A stretch of 64,000 nucleotides of DNA from Prevotella communis (GCF_022024175.1 NZ_CP091794.1:3472001-3536000); one strand, 5' to 3'. Counted from the first letter of the stretch, positions 1 to 8,675 are shown. The notes: a model not told the origin generated them from the letters alone. Program-made: numbers and translations.

Positions 1-1
1 C

Positions 2-358
2 GTAGGTGTAGAATATAAGACGGCCCCCTATTCTGAGGGCGAATACAAAGAAGCCCGTCCTGCCAGCATCCGAGCCGAGTGGTTGGGCGGTGAAGATGGT
101 GAAGTAGGCAGTCGCGGTGGCTATGTCACCACCTGTATCCCTGTCTATGACGCCCTCGACATCGTAGCATCTGGCGAGACCTTCAACCGCAACACCAAGG
201 TTGACGGATGGGATCAGACCAACCTGACCTTGGGCGTTCAGTACTGGTTCTACAAGAAATGTCGTGTACAACTGCAATACACCCGTTGCCTCTGCGGCGA
301 GAAAATCTCCTCAAAGGATTACAACTGGTTGCAGGCTCAGGTGCAGGTAGCATTCTAA
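2..358 (+). CDS. Outer-membrane porin, C-terminal part (start outside window)
   Basis: The frame is open from the left edge to a TAA at 356-358, so only about 118 C-terminal residues are seen. They alternate polar and hydrophobic residues in beta-strand fashion (for example LTLGVQYWFYKKCRVQLQY) and finish in a terminal phenylalanine (LQAQVQVAF), the usual last residue of a bacterial outer-membrane barrel. The pattern resembles the end of OprP/OprO-type porins, but substrate cannot be told from this fragment. A solute symporter follows 30 bases downstream on the same strand, so the two may be co-transcribed. Confidence 0.6.
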   Translation, partial: VGVEYKTAPYSEGEYKEARPASIRAEWLGGEDGEVGSRGGYVTTCIPVYDALDIVASGETFNRNTKVDGWDQTNLTLGVQYWFYKKCRVQLQYTRCLCGEKISSKDYNWLQAQVQVAF

Positions 359-360
359 TT

Positions 361-388
361 GGTAATTGAAAATTGACAATTGATAATT
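361..388. repeat. AT-rich filler repeat before the symporter
   Basis: The spacer repeats an AATTG-based unit (AATTGAAAATTGACAATTG). Essentially the same string recurs, inverted and in frame, inside a secreted-protein gene at 31715-31750. No promoter is seen in it. Confidence 0.6.
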
Positions 389-1906
389 ATGTTAATCAAA
401 GTTCTCTTAACGATTATTTTCCTGGCCGTCATGATTGGTGTAGGTCTCTACACCCGCAAACAGGCCAGCAGTGTTGATGGATTCGTGCTCGGCGGACGTT
501 CCGTAGGTCCCTGGCTCACGGCTTTCGCCTTTGGCACCAGTTATTTCTCTGCGGTCGTCTTTGTGGGCTATGCAGGACAGTTTGGCTGGAAATACGGTCT
601 CTCGTCCGCATGGATTGGTATTGGTAATGCCGTGATAGGTTCGTTGCTGGCCTGGATTATCCTGGGACGCCGCACCAAACTGATGACACAGCATATCGAG
701 AGCCGCACAATGCCCGATTTCTTTGGCACCCGTTTCCAGAGTCAGGGACTGCGCGTAGCAGCATCTATCATCGCCTTCGTCTTCCTGATTCCCTATACCG
801 CAGGCGTGTATAGCGGTATCTCGCGTCTCTTCGAGATGGGCTTCGAGATTCCCTACGAGTATTGTGTAGTGATCATGTCTATCCTCACCGCTATCTACGT
901 CATCCTGGGAGGCTATAAGGCTACAGCCATGAACGACTTCATTCAGGGTATCATCATGCTCTTTGGTATCGTGGCAGTGATATGGGCCGTACTGGCCAAT
1001 AACGGAGGTCTGACAACAGCTGTAGAGCGACTGGCCGAGATTCCAGCCGATGATACAGGCGCTACAGGTGTCTTTGCTTCGTGGTTCGGACCTGACCCCT
1101 GGGGACTGCTGGGTGTTGTCATCCTCACCTCCCTGGGCACCATGGGACTGCCCCAGATGGTAGGTAAGTTCTATTCTATTACTGACGAGAGTGCCATCAA
1201 GCGCGGCACCGTTATCTCCACCATTTTCGCCTTCATCGTGGCTGGTGGATGTTATTTCCTTGGTGGCTTCGGACGTCTTTACGACCCCGTGATTGGTGCC
1301 AATGGCAAGATAGCCTTCGACTCCATCGTACCTGCTATGCTCATCACCCTGCCCGATGTGCTCATCGCCCTCGTAGTACTGCTGGTGCTGTCGGCATCTA
1401 TGTCCACACTGGCCTCATTGGTACTCACGTCAAGTTCAACGATGACCCTCGACCTCATTTATCGTGACAAGAAGTCTTTGCCTGGTGAAGTAGAAGAAGG
1501 CACCATCGATGATATTGTTGCCGAAAAGGTTGAGCGTCGTAAGGTCGTGGTGATGCGCGTACTGATTATGTTCTTCATCGCTATCTCCCTGCTCATCGCC
1601 CTGAATCCTCCCACCTTCATTGCCCAGCTCATGGGTATCTCCTGGGGTGCGCTGGCAGGTGCTTTCCTCGCTCCCTTCATGTTGGGTCTCTATTGGAAGC
1701 GCGTCACCACCGCCTCTGTATGGGCCTGCTTTGTATGGGGCGTCGGTCTCACCGTTATCAACATGCTCCTTGGCAACCCCATCAATCCCATCAACTGCGG
1801 TGCTATTGCCATGCTTGGTGGCTTCCCCATCGTATTGATTGTCAGCACGATGACACCCCACATGTCCAAAAAGGATGTGGATCAGATATTCGAGTGCTAC
1901 AAATAG
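389..1906 (+). CDS. Sodium:solute symporter (SSS family)
   Basis: A 505-residue integral membrane protein with about 13 hydrophobic segments, the family's usual size. It carries the SSS hallmark after the fifth segment (GGYKATAMNDFIQGIIM) and an early GFVLGGRSVGPW motif shared with PutP/PanF-like symporters. It should move an organic solute inward with sodium across the inner membrane. The substrate (amino acid, vitamin or sugar) cannot be read from sequence. I chose ATG at 389; an in-frame TTG at 380 lies within a filler repeat and adds only three residues. An outer-membrane porin precedes it, consistent with paired uptake across both membranes. Confidence 0.85.
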   Translation: MLIKVLLTIIFLAVMIGVGLYTRKQASSVDGFVLGGRSVGPWLTAFAFGTSYFSAVVFVGYAGQFGWKYGLSSAWIGIGNAVIGSLLAWIILGRRTKLMTQHIESRTMPDFFGTRFQSQGLRVAASIIAFVFLIPYTAGVYSGISRLFEMGFEIPYEYCVVIMSILTAIYVILGGYKATAMNDFIQGIIMLFGIVAVIWAVLANNGGLTTAVERLAEIPADDTGATGVFASWFGPDPWGLLGVVILTSLGTMGLPQMVGKFYSITDESAIKRGTVISTIFAFIVAGGCYFLGGFGRLYDPVIGANGKIAFDSIVPAMLITLPDVLIALVVLLVLSASMSTLASLVLTSSSTMTLDLIYRDKKSLPGEVEEGTIDDIVAEKVERRKVVVMRVLIMFFIAISLLIALNPPTFIAQLMGISWGALAGAFLAPFMLGLYWKRVTTASVWACFVWGVGLTVINMLLGNPINPINCGAIAMLGGFPIVLIVSTMTPHMSKKDVDQIFECYK

Positions 1907-1915
1907 ATTTCAATA

Positions 1916-1949
1916 AAAATGGAGGAGTAAAATTTTACTTCTCCATTTC
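1916..1949. terminator. Bidirectional terminator between convergent genes
   Basis: A 16-bp inverted repeat with one mismatch (left arm AAATGGAGGAGTAAAA) follows the symporter stop. It overlaps the stop of the convergent lipoprotein gene at 1935 and has A/T runs on both sides. Confidence 0.75.
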
Positions 1950-2915
1950 TTTTATCGTCAGGAAACATTTCTCCCAGCCGTTAAACGACGAGCGTTGCCC
2001 TTTAGGAATCATCAGACAGTTGTATCCTTCGTCAAACACCTTTGATGGTGATGGTACAGAGATATAAGGCGTATAGCATCTCACCTCACTGTCTGATTCC
2101 TTCAGCAATGCGCATTTCTTGAAAGCCTTCTGTTCTATGACGACACTACTGCAATACAAGGAGACAGTGAGCAGGGAGTCACAACCATAGAATGCCTCCT
2201 GACCAACGTATGCCAGGTTCTCAGGAAGGGTCAATGTCTGCAGATGACTACCTGAGAAAGCATAGGCACCAATGACGTCCAGCGTCTTGGGGAAAGAGAT
2301 ACTCTTCAAGCCCTCACAGTCACGAAAGGCAGAAGCGCCAATCTTCTCAACGCCCTCGGGCACCACCGTATTCTTACCACCCAGATACAGCTCACGATTC
2401 TCGGACTTGATTATCGCATTACAGTTGTTGCGTGAGTCGTAGACAGGATTGCCAGCCTTCACATAGATATTCTCTAGACGAGGGAAGCGACGTGCCAGGT
2501 CCTCACCATCACTATAAGTCTCGTAATAATCCGTGAAAAACACCGTCTCGCCCCACGACTTCACATTGCCGCCTATGACCAGCGATGTCAGCACATCATT
2601 GCCATTGGGACGCTTCGTTGTCTCGTATTCCTCCTTATCAAACACACCCAGATTCTGAATCTTTGTCAGCGGATAATCCACCTCATTGATACCCACAGCA
2701 TCAGGTATCACAATCTCACGTACCTTCTCTGCCGTACCAATCAGAATAGCTTCTGTCTTATCAATTTCGAAATACAGTGTGCCATCAGTATAATAGCCAT
2801 CCTTGATATATGGACGCACCACATAGGCGCTGCCACCCTTGTCAAATTTCGACATACATGCACTGGCAACAGCACAGAGAATCACACCGATTAGTAATTT
2901 TACACCCAGTTTCAT
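1935..2915 (-). CDS. BspA-like leucine-rich-repeat lipoprotein
   Basis: A 326-residue predicted lipoprotein. The N-terminus MKLGVKLLIGVILCAVASAC is a signal peptide with lipobox ASAC, so cysteine 20 would be lipidated. The centre holds TpLRR/BspA-type repeats (EGVEKIGASAFRDCEGLKSI, then DVIGAYAFSGSHLQTLTLPE and YVGQEAFYGCDSLLTVSL). These proteins are exported and often bind host or bacterial partners; the ligand here is unknown. ATG at 2915 is preferred to the one at 2936 because it starts the signal peptide cleanly. Its promoter is back to back with that of the epimerase at 3064. Confidence 0.8.
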   Translation of the reverse strand: MKLGVKLLIGVILCAVASACMSKFDKGGSAYVVRPYIKDGYYTDGTLYFEIDKTEAILIGTAEKVREIVIPDAVGINEVDYPLTKIQNLGVFDKEEYETTKRPNGNDVLTSLVIGGNVKSWGETVFFTDYYETYSDGEDLARRFPRLENIYVKAGNPVYDSRNNCNAIIKSENRELYLGGKNTVVPEGVEKIGASAFRDCEGLKSISFPKTLDVIGAYAFSGSHLQTLTLPENLAYVGQEAFYGCDSLLTVSLYCSSVVIEQKAFKKCALLKESDSEVRCYTPYISVPSPSKVFDEGYNCLMIPKGQRSSFNGWEKCFLTIKEMEK

Positions 2916-2964
2916 TATTGACTTTCTGATAATCATGTACTTATGGTTAAGAATCTATCGGCTG

Positions 2965-2996
2965 CAAAGGTATGAAGATTTTGCGAATTATACAAA
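2965..2996 (-). promoter_or_regulatory. Bacteroidales promoter for the LRR lipoprotein
   Basis: On the minus strand TTTG (2996-2993), a 20-base spacer and TACCTTTG (2972-2965) match the Bacteroides -33/-7 consensus, about 50 bases before the start codon. Confidence 0.75.
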
Positions 2997-3009
2997 AAAA
3001 GGACACTTT

Positions 3010-3042
3010 TTTGCATTAATCCAATAAAAAGCCGTAATTTTG
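3010..3042 (+). promoter_or_regulatory. Bacteroidales promoter for the epimerase
   Basis: TTTG (3010-3013), a 21-base spacer and TAATTTTG (3035-3042) lie 22 bases before the ATG at 3064. The element also rules out the earlier in-frame start at 3040. Confidence 0.75.
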
Positions 3043-3063
3043 CACCCAGATTTCGAAATTCCT

Positions 3064-4080
3064 ATGAAGATACTCATTACAGGAGCCAGCGGGTTTATTG
3101 GCTCGTTTATCGTGGAAGAGGCGCTGAAGCGCGGGTTTGAGACGTGGGCTGCCGTCAGGGGAAGTAGCAAAAGAGACTTCCTGCAGGACGAGCGCATCCA
3201 TTTCATAGAACTGAACCTGAGCAATCAGACGCAGTTGGAAGAGCAGTTGAAGGAACATTCGTTCGACTACGTGGTGCATGCTGCTGGCGTGACGAAATGC
3301 TTGAATACCAGCGATTTCTATCGTATCAACACAGAGGGTACGAAGAACCTGGTGCGTGCGCTCATCAACCTGAAGATGCCCCTGAAGCGCTTCGTGTATC
3401 TCAGTTCGCTGAGTGTCTATGGAGCCATCCACGAGCAGCAGCCCTACGTGGAAATCAAGGAGACAGACACGCCTCAGCCCAACACGGAATACGGTAAGAG
3501 TAAGCTGGAAGCAGAAGAGTGGTTGTCTAATCATACCTCTCAGTTCTCAACTCTCAGTTCTCCATTCCCCTACGTCATTCTTCGTCCCACAGGCGTCTAT
3601 GGCCCTCGTGAGCGCGACTATTTCCTGATGGCAAAGAGTATCAAGCAGCATTCTGATTTCGCTGTGGGCTATCAGCAGCAGGACATCACCTTCGTCTATG
3701 TGCTCGACGTAGTGCAGGCTGTCTTCCTGGCTTGCGAAAAAGGACAGACAGGCAGGAAGTACTTCCTCTCTGATGGCGAGGTATACCAGTCGACCACGTT
3801 CTCCGACCTCATCCGCAAGGAACTTGGCAATCCCTGGTGGATACGCATCACGGCCCCTATCTGGGTGCTGCGCGTCATCACCTTCTTTGGCGATAAGTGG
3901 GGACATATCACAGGTAAGATTTCAGCCCTGAATAATGATAAATACCATATTCTGAAGCAGCGCAACTGGCGATGCGATATCGAGCCGGCACGCCGCGAAC
4001 TGGGTTATGAGCCAGAATACACGCTGGAGAAAGGCGTACCCCTGACAATCAAGTGGTACAAAGAAAACGGATGGCTGTAA
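3064..4080 (+). CDS. NAD-dependent epimerase/dehydratase (extended SDR)
   Basis: A 338-residue extended short-chain dehydrogenase. The Rossmann glycine motif GASGFIG is at the N-terminus (ILITGASGFIGSF), an acidic residue for cofactor discrimination is not obvious, and the catalytic YxxxK is present in TEYGKSKLEAEE preceded by SSLSVYG. It probably acts on a nucleotide-sugar or related substrate in the cytoplasm. Odd point: after the YxxxK helix the stretch NHTSQFSTLSSPFPY is encoded by a CTCTCAGTT/CTCAACTCT filler repeat (about 3538-3563). The PAP2 gene follows after 32 bases. Confidence 0.85.
   Translation: MKILITGASGFIGSFIVEEALKRGFETWAAVRGSSKRDFLQDERIHFIELNLSNQTQLEEQLKEHSFDYVVHAAGVTKCLNTSDFYRINTEGTKNLVRALINLKMPLKRFVYLSSLSVYGAIHEQQPYVEIKETDTPQPNTEYGKSKLEAEEWLSNHTSQFSTLSSPFPYVILRPTGVYGPRERDYFLMAKSIKQHSDFAVGYQQQDITFVYVLDVVQAVFLACEKGQTGRKYFLSDGEVYQSTTFSDLIRKELGNPWWIRITAPIWVLRVITFFGDKWGHITGKISALNNDKYHILKQRNWRCDIEPARRELGYEPEYTLEKGVPLTIKWYKENGWL
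3536..3564. repeat. Filler repeat in frame inside the epimerase
   Basis: The bases repeat CTCTCAGTTCTCAACTCTCA and encode a serine/threonine-rich loop without breaking the frame. The unit resembles short tandem spacers elsewhere in the window. Confidence 0.6.
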
Positions 4081-4112
4081 GGAGTTAAGAGTTAAGAGTT
4101 AAGAGTTAAGAG
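4081..4112. repeat. GAGTTAA tandem filler repeat
   Basis: Four copies of GAGTTAA fill the gap between the epimerase stop and the next gene. The unit runs up to the probable TTG start at 4113. Confidence 0.7.
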
Positions 4113-5087
4113 TTGATTAAGAAGATATTTGCTGTAGAGAAGAAATCCAGAAAGGGCTTGATGGCGGTGGAGTGGATCATGTTGGCTTACACCATCTTCA
4201 CCACGCTGTTTATTCTGGTTACATGGGTGCGGCTGGCCCATCCCGTTGATATGCTCTGGTTCAGGGCACAGTCGGTCATTCTCACCCTGGCCCTCTGGGG
4301 TGTCTATCGATTGTATCCTAGCAGGTTGACAACCCTCTTTCGTGTTTGCGGTCAGTTGCTGCTACTGTCGTGGTGGTATCCCGACACCTACGAACTGAAC
4401 CGTATCTTTCCCAACCTCGACCACCTGTTTGCAGGCTATGAGCAGTCGCTCTTTGGCTTCCAACCCGCTTTGACGTTCTGTCAGACCTTCTCGCATCCTA
4501 TCTTCAGCGAGTTGATGGCAATGGGCTATGTGAGCTATTATCTGCTGTTTGTAGGTATCGTCTTCTTCTATTTCTTCTGTCGTTACGAGCATTTCGAGCG
4601 CACGGCCTTCATCGTTGTAGGCTCATTCTTCCTGTTCTATCTCATCTTCGACTTCCTGCCCGTAGCGGGTCCGCAGTTCTATTTCAAGGCTGCTGGTGTT
4701 GGTCAGATAGCACAGGGCATCTTCCCCAACATCGGCGATTACTTTAACACAATAGAGTTCGACGTCCATAATCGCGACTTCATCCTGCCCATTCCCGGTT
4801 GGGAAGATGGCATGATGTATAAGTTACTCATCATGGCCCACGATGCAGGCGAGCGCCCCACAGCCGCTTTTCCCAGCAGTCATGTGGGCGTGGCCACGAT
4901 TGTGATGTGGCTGGCATGGGAAACAAAAAACAGGAAGGTGCTGTTCACCTGCCTGCCTTTTGCTGTGTTGCTGTTCTTTAGCACCTTCTACATCCAGGCC
5001 CACTACGCCATCGACGCTATTGCCGGCCTCTTCTTCGGCACCGTATTTTACTTCTTTTTAAAGTGGGGATATAAACTATCGTCTTAA
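4113..5087 (+). CDS. PAP2-family membrane phosphatase
   Basis: A 324-residue polytopic protein with about six membrane spans. The PAP2 acid-phosphatase motifs are seen late in the protein: GERPTAAFPSSH corresponds to the RP and PSxH blocks, and FYIQAHYAIDAIAG to the final HxxxD block. It probably dephosphorylates or transfers a lipid-linked phosphate at the periplasmic face; the lipid is not known. TTG at 4113 is taken as start because it gives a basic N-terminus before the first span. An ATG at 4161 would begin almost inside that span. The gene directly follows the epimerase, so a shared glycolipid role is possible. Confidence 0.75.
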   Translation: MIKKIFAVEKKSRKGLMAVEWIMLAYTIFTTLFILVTWVRLAHPVDMLWFRAQSVILTLALWGVYRLYPSRLTTLFRVCGQLLLLSWWYPDTYELNRIFPNLDHLFAGYEQSLFGFQPALTFCQTFSHPIFSELMAMGYVSYYLLFVGIVFFYFFCRYEHFERTAFIVVGSFFLFYLIFDFLPVAGPQFYFKAAGVGQIAQGIFPNIGDYFNTIEFDVHNRDFILPIPGWEDGMMYKLLIMAHDAGERPTAAFPSSHVGVATIVMWLAWETKNRKVLFTCLPFAVLLFFSTFYIQAHYAIDAIAGLFFGTVFYFFLKWGYKLSS

Positions 5088-5116
5088 CTCCTTTAACTCC
5101 TTAACTCCTTTAACTC
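5086..5116. repeat. TAACTCC tandem filler repeat between convergent genes
   Basis: Alternating TTAACTCC/TTTAACTCC units fill the space between the PAP2 stop and the MFS stop. No hairpin terminator is visible here. Confidence 0.65.
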
Positions 5117-6307
5117 CTAGAATACCGTCTCGTTCAGGTTCCTTTTCAGGAAGAACTGTTTTGTAGCCAAGAAAAACAGGGCAACACCTGAGCCATTAAT
5201 AAGCACTACGGTCCAGAAAGCGGCTCCATAACTGATGAGCTCTGCAATAACGCCTCCCACGAGGATACCCAGTCCCATACCGATATCCCATGAAATCAGG
5301 ATGGTACTGTTGGCCGTGCCACGCTGGTTGTTGCTCGCCACGTTGATCGTCATATTCTGGAAAGCAGGCCACATATGACCATTGCCCAGGCCAATGAGCA
5401 ACGCCGACGCATAATAACCCACCATATTGGGGACCAGTATAAACAGAGTATAACCTATGAATGAGATCACCATACCGCTCCCTGCATTATGCGTCAGCCT
5501 GCCCTGTCGCAACGCCTTGCCGCCTTGTATGCGCGACAGTATCAGACCCACGCTGCACAGCATGAAATACGTGCCTGTGCCGCCCGTGATACCCATCACC
5601 TCTTTGCCATAGATAGCCAGATAGTTGCTCAGCACGCCGAAACTGAAGCCAAAGGCCACCATATTGACGCCTAAGAGCCAGCCGCGCAAGAGGAAGAAAC
5701 GATCCCAAGAGAGGGTTTGAGGTTTGAGATGTGAGGTTTGAGGTTTAACCTTTACCGTACTATCAACCATCAGTCCCCCTACTGCCACTGCCAGCGCTAT
5801 CCAGAACAGCAACTCAAAGCTGCCACTCCACTGATAGACGAAGATGCCTATAGTGGGAGCGATAGCCATCGCCAGGTTGTTTGACAGGCCGTAATAGCCA
5901 ATACCCTCCGTTCGTCTGCTGCTAGGCAACACGTCGATAGCCACCGTCGAATTGGCCACCGTCAAGGCACCAAAGGGGCCGCCGTGCAACGTACGTACTA
6001 TCAGGAACAGCAGGAGTGTCGACGCTGCCAGATAGCCTGCAAAGAAAATGGCGAAGGCCGTAAAACAAACCAGTAGCACCTTCTTACGAGGAAACGTATC
6101 TACCACATACCCGCTGAACGGACGTACCAGCAGGGCCGTGATGGTATAGCCCGACAGCACCATACCTATCACATCCTTCGTGGCTCCGAAGTGTTCACTC
6201 AGATACAGCGGCAATAGTGGCGTCAGCACATAAAAGGCAAAAAACAGCGAGAAATTCGCTGCCATCACCTTACAGTAGTTCGCATTCCAAAGTCTGTCTT
6301 GTGTCAT
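5117..6307 (-). CDS. Major facilitator superfamily transporter
   Basis: A 396-residue transporter with about 12 membrane segments. The loop-2 motif appears as GYVVDTFPRKKVLL, a form of the MFS GxxxDxxGRR signature. It resembles sugar or drug efflux permeases, but the substrate is unknown. ATG at 6307 is chosen over 6358 because a TAATTTTG promoter element on the minus strand (6323-6316) lies between them. Odd point: the central cytoplasmic loop contains VKPQTSHLKPQTLSW, encoded by a GGTTTGAGGTTTGAG-type repeat (5713-5747) that resembles the spacer before the HU-like gene (13203-13220). Confidence 0.8.
   Translation of the reverse strand: MTQDRLWNANYCKVMAANFSLFFAFYVLTPLLPLYLSEHFGATKDVIGMVLSGYTITALLVRPFSGYVVDTFPRKKVLLVCFTAFAIFFAGYLAASTLLLFLIVRTLHGGPFGALTVANSTVAIDVLPSSRRTEGIGYYGLSNNLAMAIAPTIGIFVYQWSGSFELLFWIALAVAVGGLMVDSTVKVKPQTSHLKPQTLSWDRFFLLRGWLLGVNMVAFGFSFGVLSNYLAIYGKEVMGITGGTGTYFMLCSVGLILSRIQGGKALRQGRLTHNAGSGMVISFIGYTLFILVPNMVGYYASALLIGLGNGHMWPAFQNMTINVASNNQRGTANSTILISWDIGMGLGILVGGVIAELISYGAAFWTVVLINGSGVALFFLATKQFFLKRNLNETVF
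5712..5748. repeat. GGTTTGA filler repeat in frame inside the MFS gene
   Basis: Two imperfect copies of GGTTTGAGGTTTGAG encode KPQTSHLKPQT on the minus strand, in the central loop between the two transporter halves. Confidence 0.6.
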
Positions 6308-6346
6308 GATGGCTGCAAAATTACGAAAAAAAATCGTAATACTTCG

Positions 6347-6376
6347 TTTGTATTTCATAATTTATTCGTACCTTTG
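6347..6376 (+). promoter_or_regulatory. Promoter for the PurF-like gene
   Basis: TTTG (6347-6350), an 18-base spacer and TACCTTTG (6369-6376) lie 27 bases before the ATG at 6404. The spacer is one base shorter than the usual 19-21. Confidence 0.6.
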
Positions 6377-6403
6377 CGCCCAAATTAAACAGCGATAACA
6401 ACT

Positions 6404-7876
6404 ATGGGCGGATTTTTCGGAACCATTTCCACACGTGACTGCGTAAACGATTTGTTTTACGGCACAGACTACAATTCACATCTTGGTACTAAACGAGCAG
6501 GTCTTGTGACTTTCGACAAGGAGAAAGGCTTTAGCCGTAGTATCCACTCTCTAGAACGCGACTATTTCCGCTCAAAGTTCGAGGACGAACTCCATGATTT
6601 CTGTGGTAATCAGGGACTGGGTGTTATCAGCGACACCGACCCTCAGCCCATCATCATCAACTCTCACCTGGGCCGTTATGCCGTGGTGACTGTTGCTAAG
6701 ATCAACAACCTGCGCGAGATTGCCGATGAACTGCTTGCCCAGCGCATGCACCTCAGCGAGCAAAGTGCCAACAACCTGAATCAGACAGAGTTGGTGGCAC
6801 TTATCATTAATATGGGTTCCACCTTCGTTGAGGGTATCAACATGGTATACCGTAAGATCAAGGGCTCTTGCTCCATGCTGATTCTTACAGAAGATGGTAT
6901 CATTGCTGCACGCGACGTACTGGGACGCACCCCTATCGTGATTGGTAAGAAGGAGACGCACCAGCTCTCGCCCATCGGCACCGACGACTGTGTCAAGGCG
7001 CATGCCGTAAGCAGCGAGACAACCAGCTTCCCCAATCTGGACTATAAGCCCGTGCGCGACCTGGGTCCTGGCGAGATTGTACGCCTCAAGGCCGATGGTT
7101 TCGAGGTACTGCAGCCAGCCTTCAAGCGCTGTCAGATCTGCTCGTTCCTGTGGGTTTACTACGGATTCCCCGCATCCAACTATGAAGGTATCAACACCGA
7201 GTATGTTCGTGAGAAAAACGGACGTATGATGGGTGAGAAAGACGATATCGAGGCCGACCTCGTTTGCGGTATCCCCGATTCTGGCGTAGGTATGGCTCTT
7301 GGCTACGCTGAAGGTTCTGGCATCCCCTACAAGCGTGCCGTACTGAAATATACGCCTACATGGCCTCGCTCATTTACTCCTGGCAACCAGAGCCGTCGTG
7401 ACCTCGTGGCCAAAATGAAGCTGATTCCCAACGCAGCCCTCTTGAAGGACCAGCGCGTGGTGTTCTGCGACGATAGTATCGTGCGTGGCACACAGTTGCG
7501 CGACAATGCCCGTGAGTTCATACAGAACGGCGCCAAGGAGGTCCACGTACGTATCTCTTGTCCGCCTCTGGTCTATGGCTGTCCCTTCATCGGCTTCACC
7601 AACAGCAAGAGCGACCTGGAACTCATCACCCGTCGTATCATCCGCGATTTCGAGGGCGACGACAAGGCCAAGCTCGACCAGTATGCCAAGACCGACTCAC
7701 CCGAGTATAAGCGCATGGTAGAGGAGATTGCCCGCCGCTTGGGTCTCACCTCCCTGAAGTTCGCTCATATCGAGGACCTCATCGAGTCTATCGGTCTGCC
7801 CAAGAGCCAAGTCTGCACCCACTGCTTCGATGGCAGCAGCTACGACCAGCAGGGCGACGGCGAATTCTTTGGATAA
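6404..7876 (+). CDS. PurF-like class II amidotransferase/phosphoribosyltransferase without the N-terminal cysteine
   Basis: A 490-residue protein with the PurF architecture: an Ntn-type glutaminase-like domain (about 1-240) and a PRTase domain with the PRPP-loop VVFCDDSIVRGTQ near residue 350. True amidophosphoribosyltransferases expose cysteine as the first mature residue in a CGVFG context. Here the aligned N-terminus is MGGFFG, so glycine sits where the nucleophile should be, and the next cysteine is at residue 13. The protein may use free ammonia or do another PRPP reaction. Bacteroidales usually also carry a longer canonical PurF; this one is probably a divergent paralogue. The C-terminus has a CTHCFDGSSYD segment. 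Confidence 0.75.
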   Translation: MGGFFGTISTRDCVNDLFYGTDYNSHLGTKRAGLVTFDKEKGFSRSIHSLERDYFRSKFEDELHDFCGNQGLGVISDTDPQPIIINSHLGRYAVVTVAKINNLREIADELLAQRMHLSEQSANNLNQTELVALIINMGSTFVEGINMVYRKIKGSCSMLILTEDGIIAARDVLGRTPIVIGKKETHQLSPIGTDDCVKAHAVSSETTSFPNLDYKPVRDLGPGEIVRLKADGFEVLQPAFKRCQICSFLWVYYGFPASNYEGINTEYVREKNGRMMGEKDDIEADLVCGIPDSGVGMALGYAEGSGIPYKRAVLKYTPTWPRSFTPGNQSRRDLVAKMKLIPNAALLKDQRVVFCDDSIVRGTQLRDNAREFIQNGAKEVHVRISCPPLVYGCPFIGFTNSKSDLELITRRIIRDFEGDDKAKLDQYAKTDSPEYKRMVEEIARRLGLTSLKFAHIEDLIESIGLPKSQVCTHCFDGSSYDQQGDGEFFG

Positions 7877-7940
7877 AGGAAACAGAAACGACATAAGCAA
7901 GCGACCGAGGCTATCATCACAGATGGTCTAATTCACGACA

Positions 7941-8606
7941 ATGAAACAACGATATGTAGGAGTAGTGTTTCTCGCACTGACAATCGCTTCGGGCATGATG
8001 AGCCTGAACAGCTATAAGGCAACGGAGGTGCTGGTGACTGCCGATATGAACCAGGCACTGGCCAAGGCTCTGGAAGAACAGCAGTCGGACGTTATCAGCG
8101 CTGATACGATTCAGGTGTTCAACAATCATCTGCAAATAGAAGGATTGAGAGGAAATGCTGTTCTGGCTGTAGACACCATGAAAGGATTCCGTCCGCGGCC
8201 ACAGGTATCAACAGCGACGATTCTCTCACTCTCTGACCAGCGTCCTTCGATGATTCTCTGGTCGATGGCACTGCTGTGGGGACTGTTCGGTCTGTATCAG
8301 CACAGACGACTGTCTGTATTAGGACTTTATGGCGGTCTGGCCCTGCAAGAAGGAAGATTTGTCAATGCAAAGGGCAGCGAAGTAAAACTGACCCCCATGC
8401 AGCAGCAACTGATGGAAATGCTGTGGCAGTCACCCTCGCATCAGCTGTCGAAAGCAGAGATATGTGATGCCCTCTGGCCCAAGAAACCAGATGCCAGCGA
8501 GACACTCTACACGCTGATCCGACGACTGAAGCCCATCATAGAAGAACAATCCGACCTCAAAATCGAGTCAGACAGAGGAAAGTCATACAGCCTGAAAATC
8601 AGATAG
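7941..8606 (+). CDS. Membrane-tethered winged-helix transcription regulator
   Basis: A 221-residue protein of unusual layout. An N-terminal signal anchor (YVGVVFLALTIASGMMSL) is followed by an extracytoplasmic stretch of about 75 residues, a second span (SMILWSMALLWGLFGLY) and a C-terminal winged-helix domain of OmpR/PhoB type (LTPMQQQLMEMLWQ ... ICDALWP ... LYTLIRRLKPII). It probably senses an envelope signal and binds DNA while in the membrane, like ToxR-type regulators but with the domain order reversed. The gene ends 98 bases before the receptor gene. Three TGTCA direct repeats with an 11-bp period lie between them and are a plausible target. Confidence 0.75.
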   Translation: MKQRYVGVVFLALTIASGMMSLNSYKATEVLVTADMNQALAKALEEQQSDVISADTIQVFNNHLQIEGLRGNAVLAVDTMKGFRPRPQVSTATILSLSDQRPSMILWSMALLWGLFGLYQHRRLSVLGLYGGLALQEGRFVNAKGSEVKLTPMQQQLMEMLWQSPSHQLSKAEICDALWPKKPDASETLYTLIRRLKPIIEEQSDLKIESDRGKSYSLKIR

Positions 8607-8615
8607 ATAGAAATC

Positions 8616-8648
8616 TGTCAGACAATTGTCAGACAAATGTCAGGAAGT
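8616..8648 (+). promoter_or_regulatory. Predicted operator: three 11-bp direct repeats
   Basis: TGTCAGACAAT, TGTCAGACAAA and TGTCAGGAAGT start at 8616, 8627 and 8638, exactly one helical turn apart. The TGTCA core with 11-bp period is the arrangement of E. coli Pho boxes bound by PhoB-type winged helices. They end just upstream of the -33 region of the receptor promoter. Confidence 0.65.
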
Positions 8649-8675
8649 ATTTTCGGCTAACAGGCAATCTCTTCA

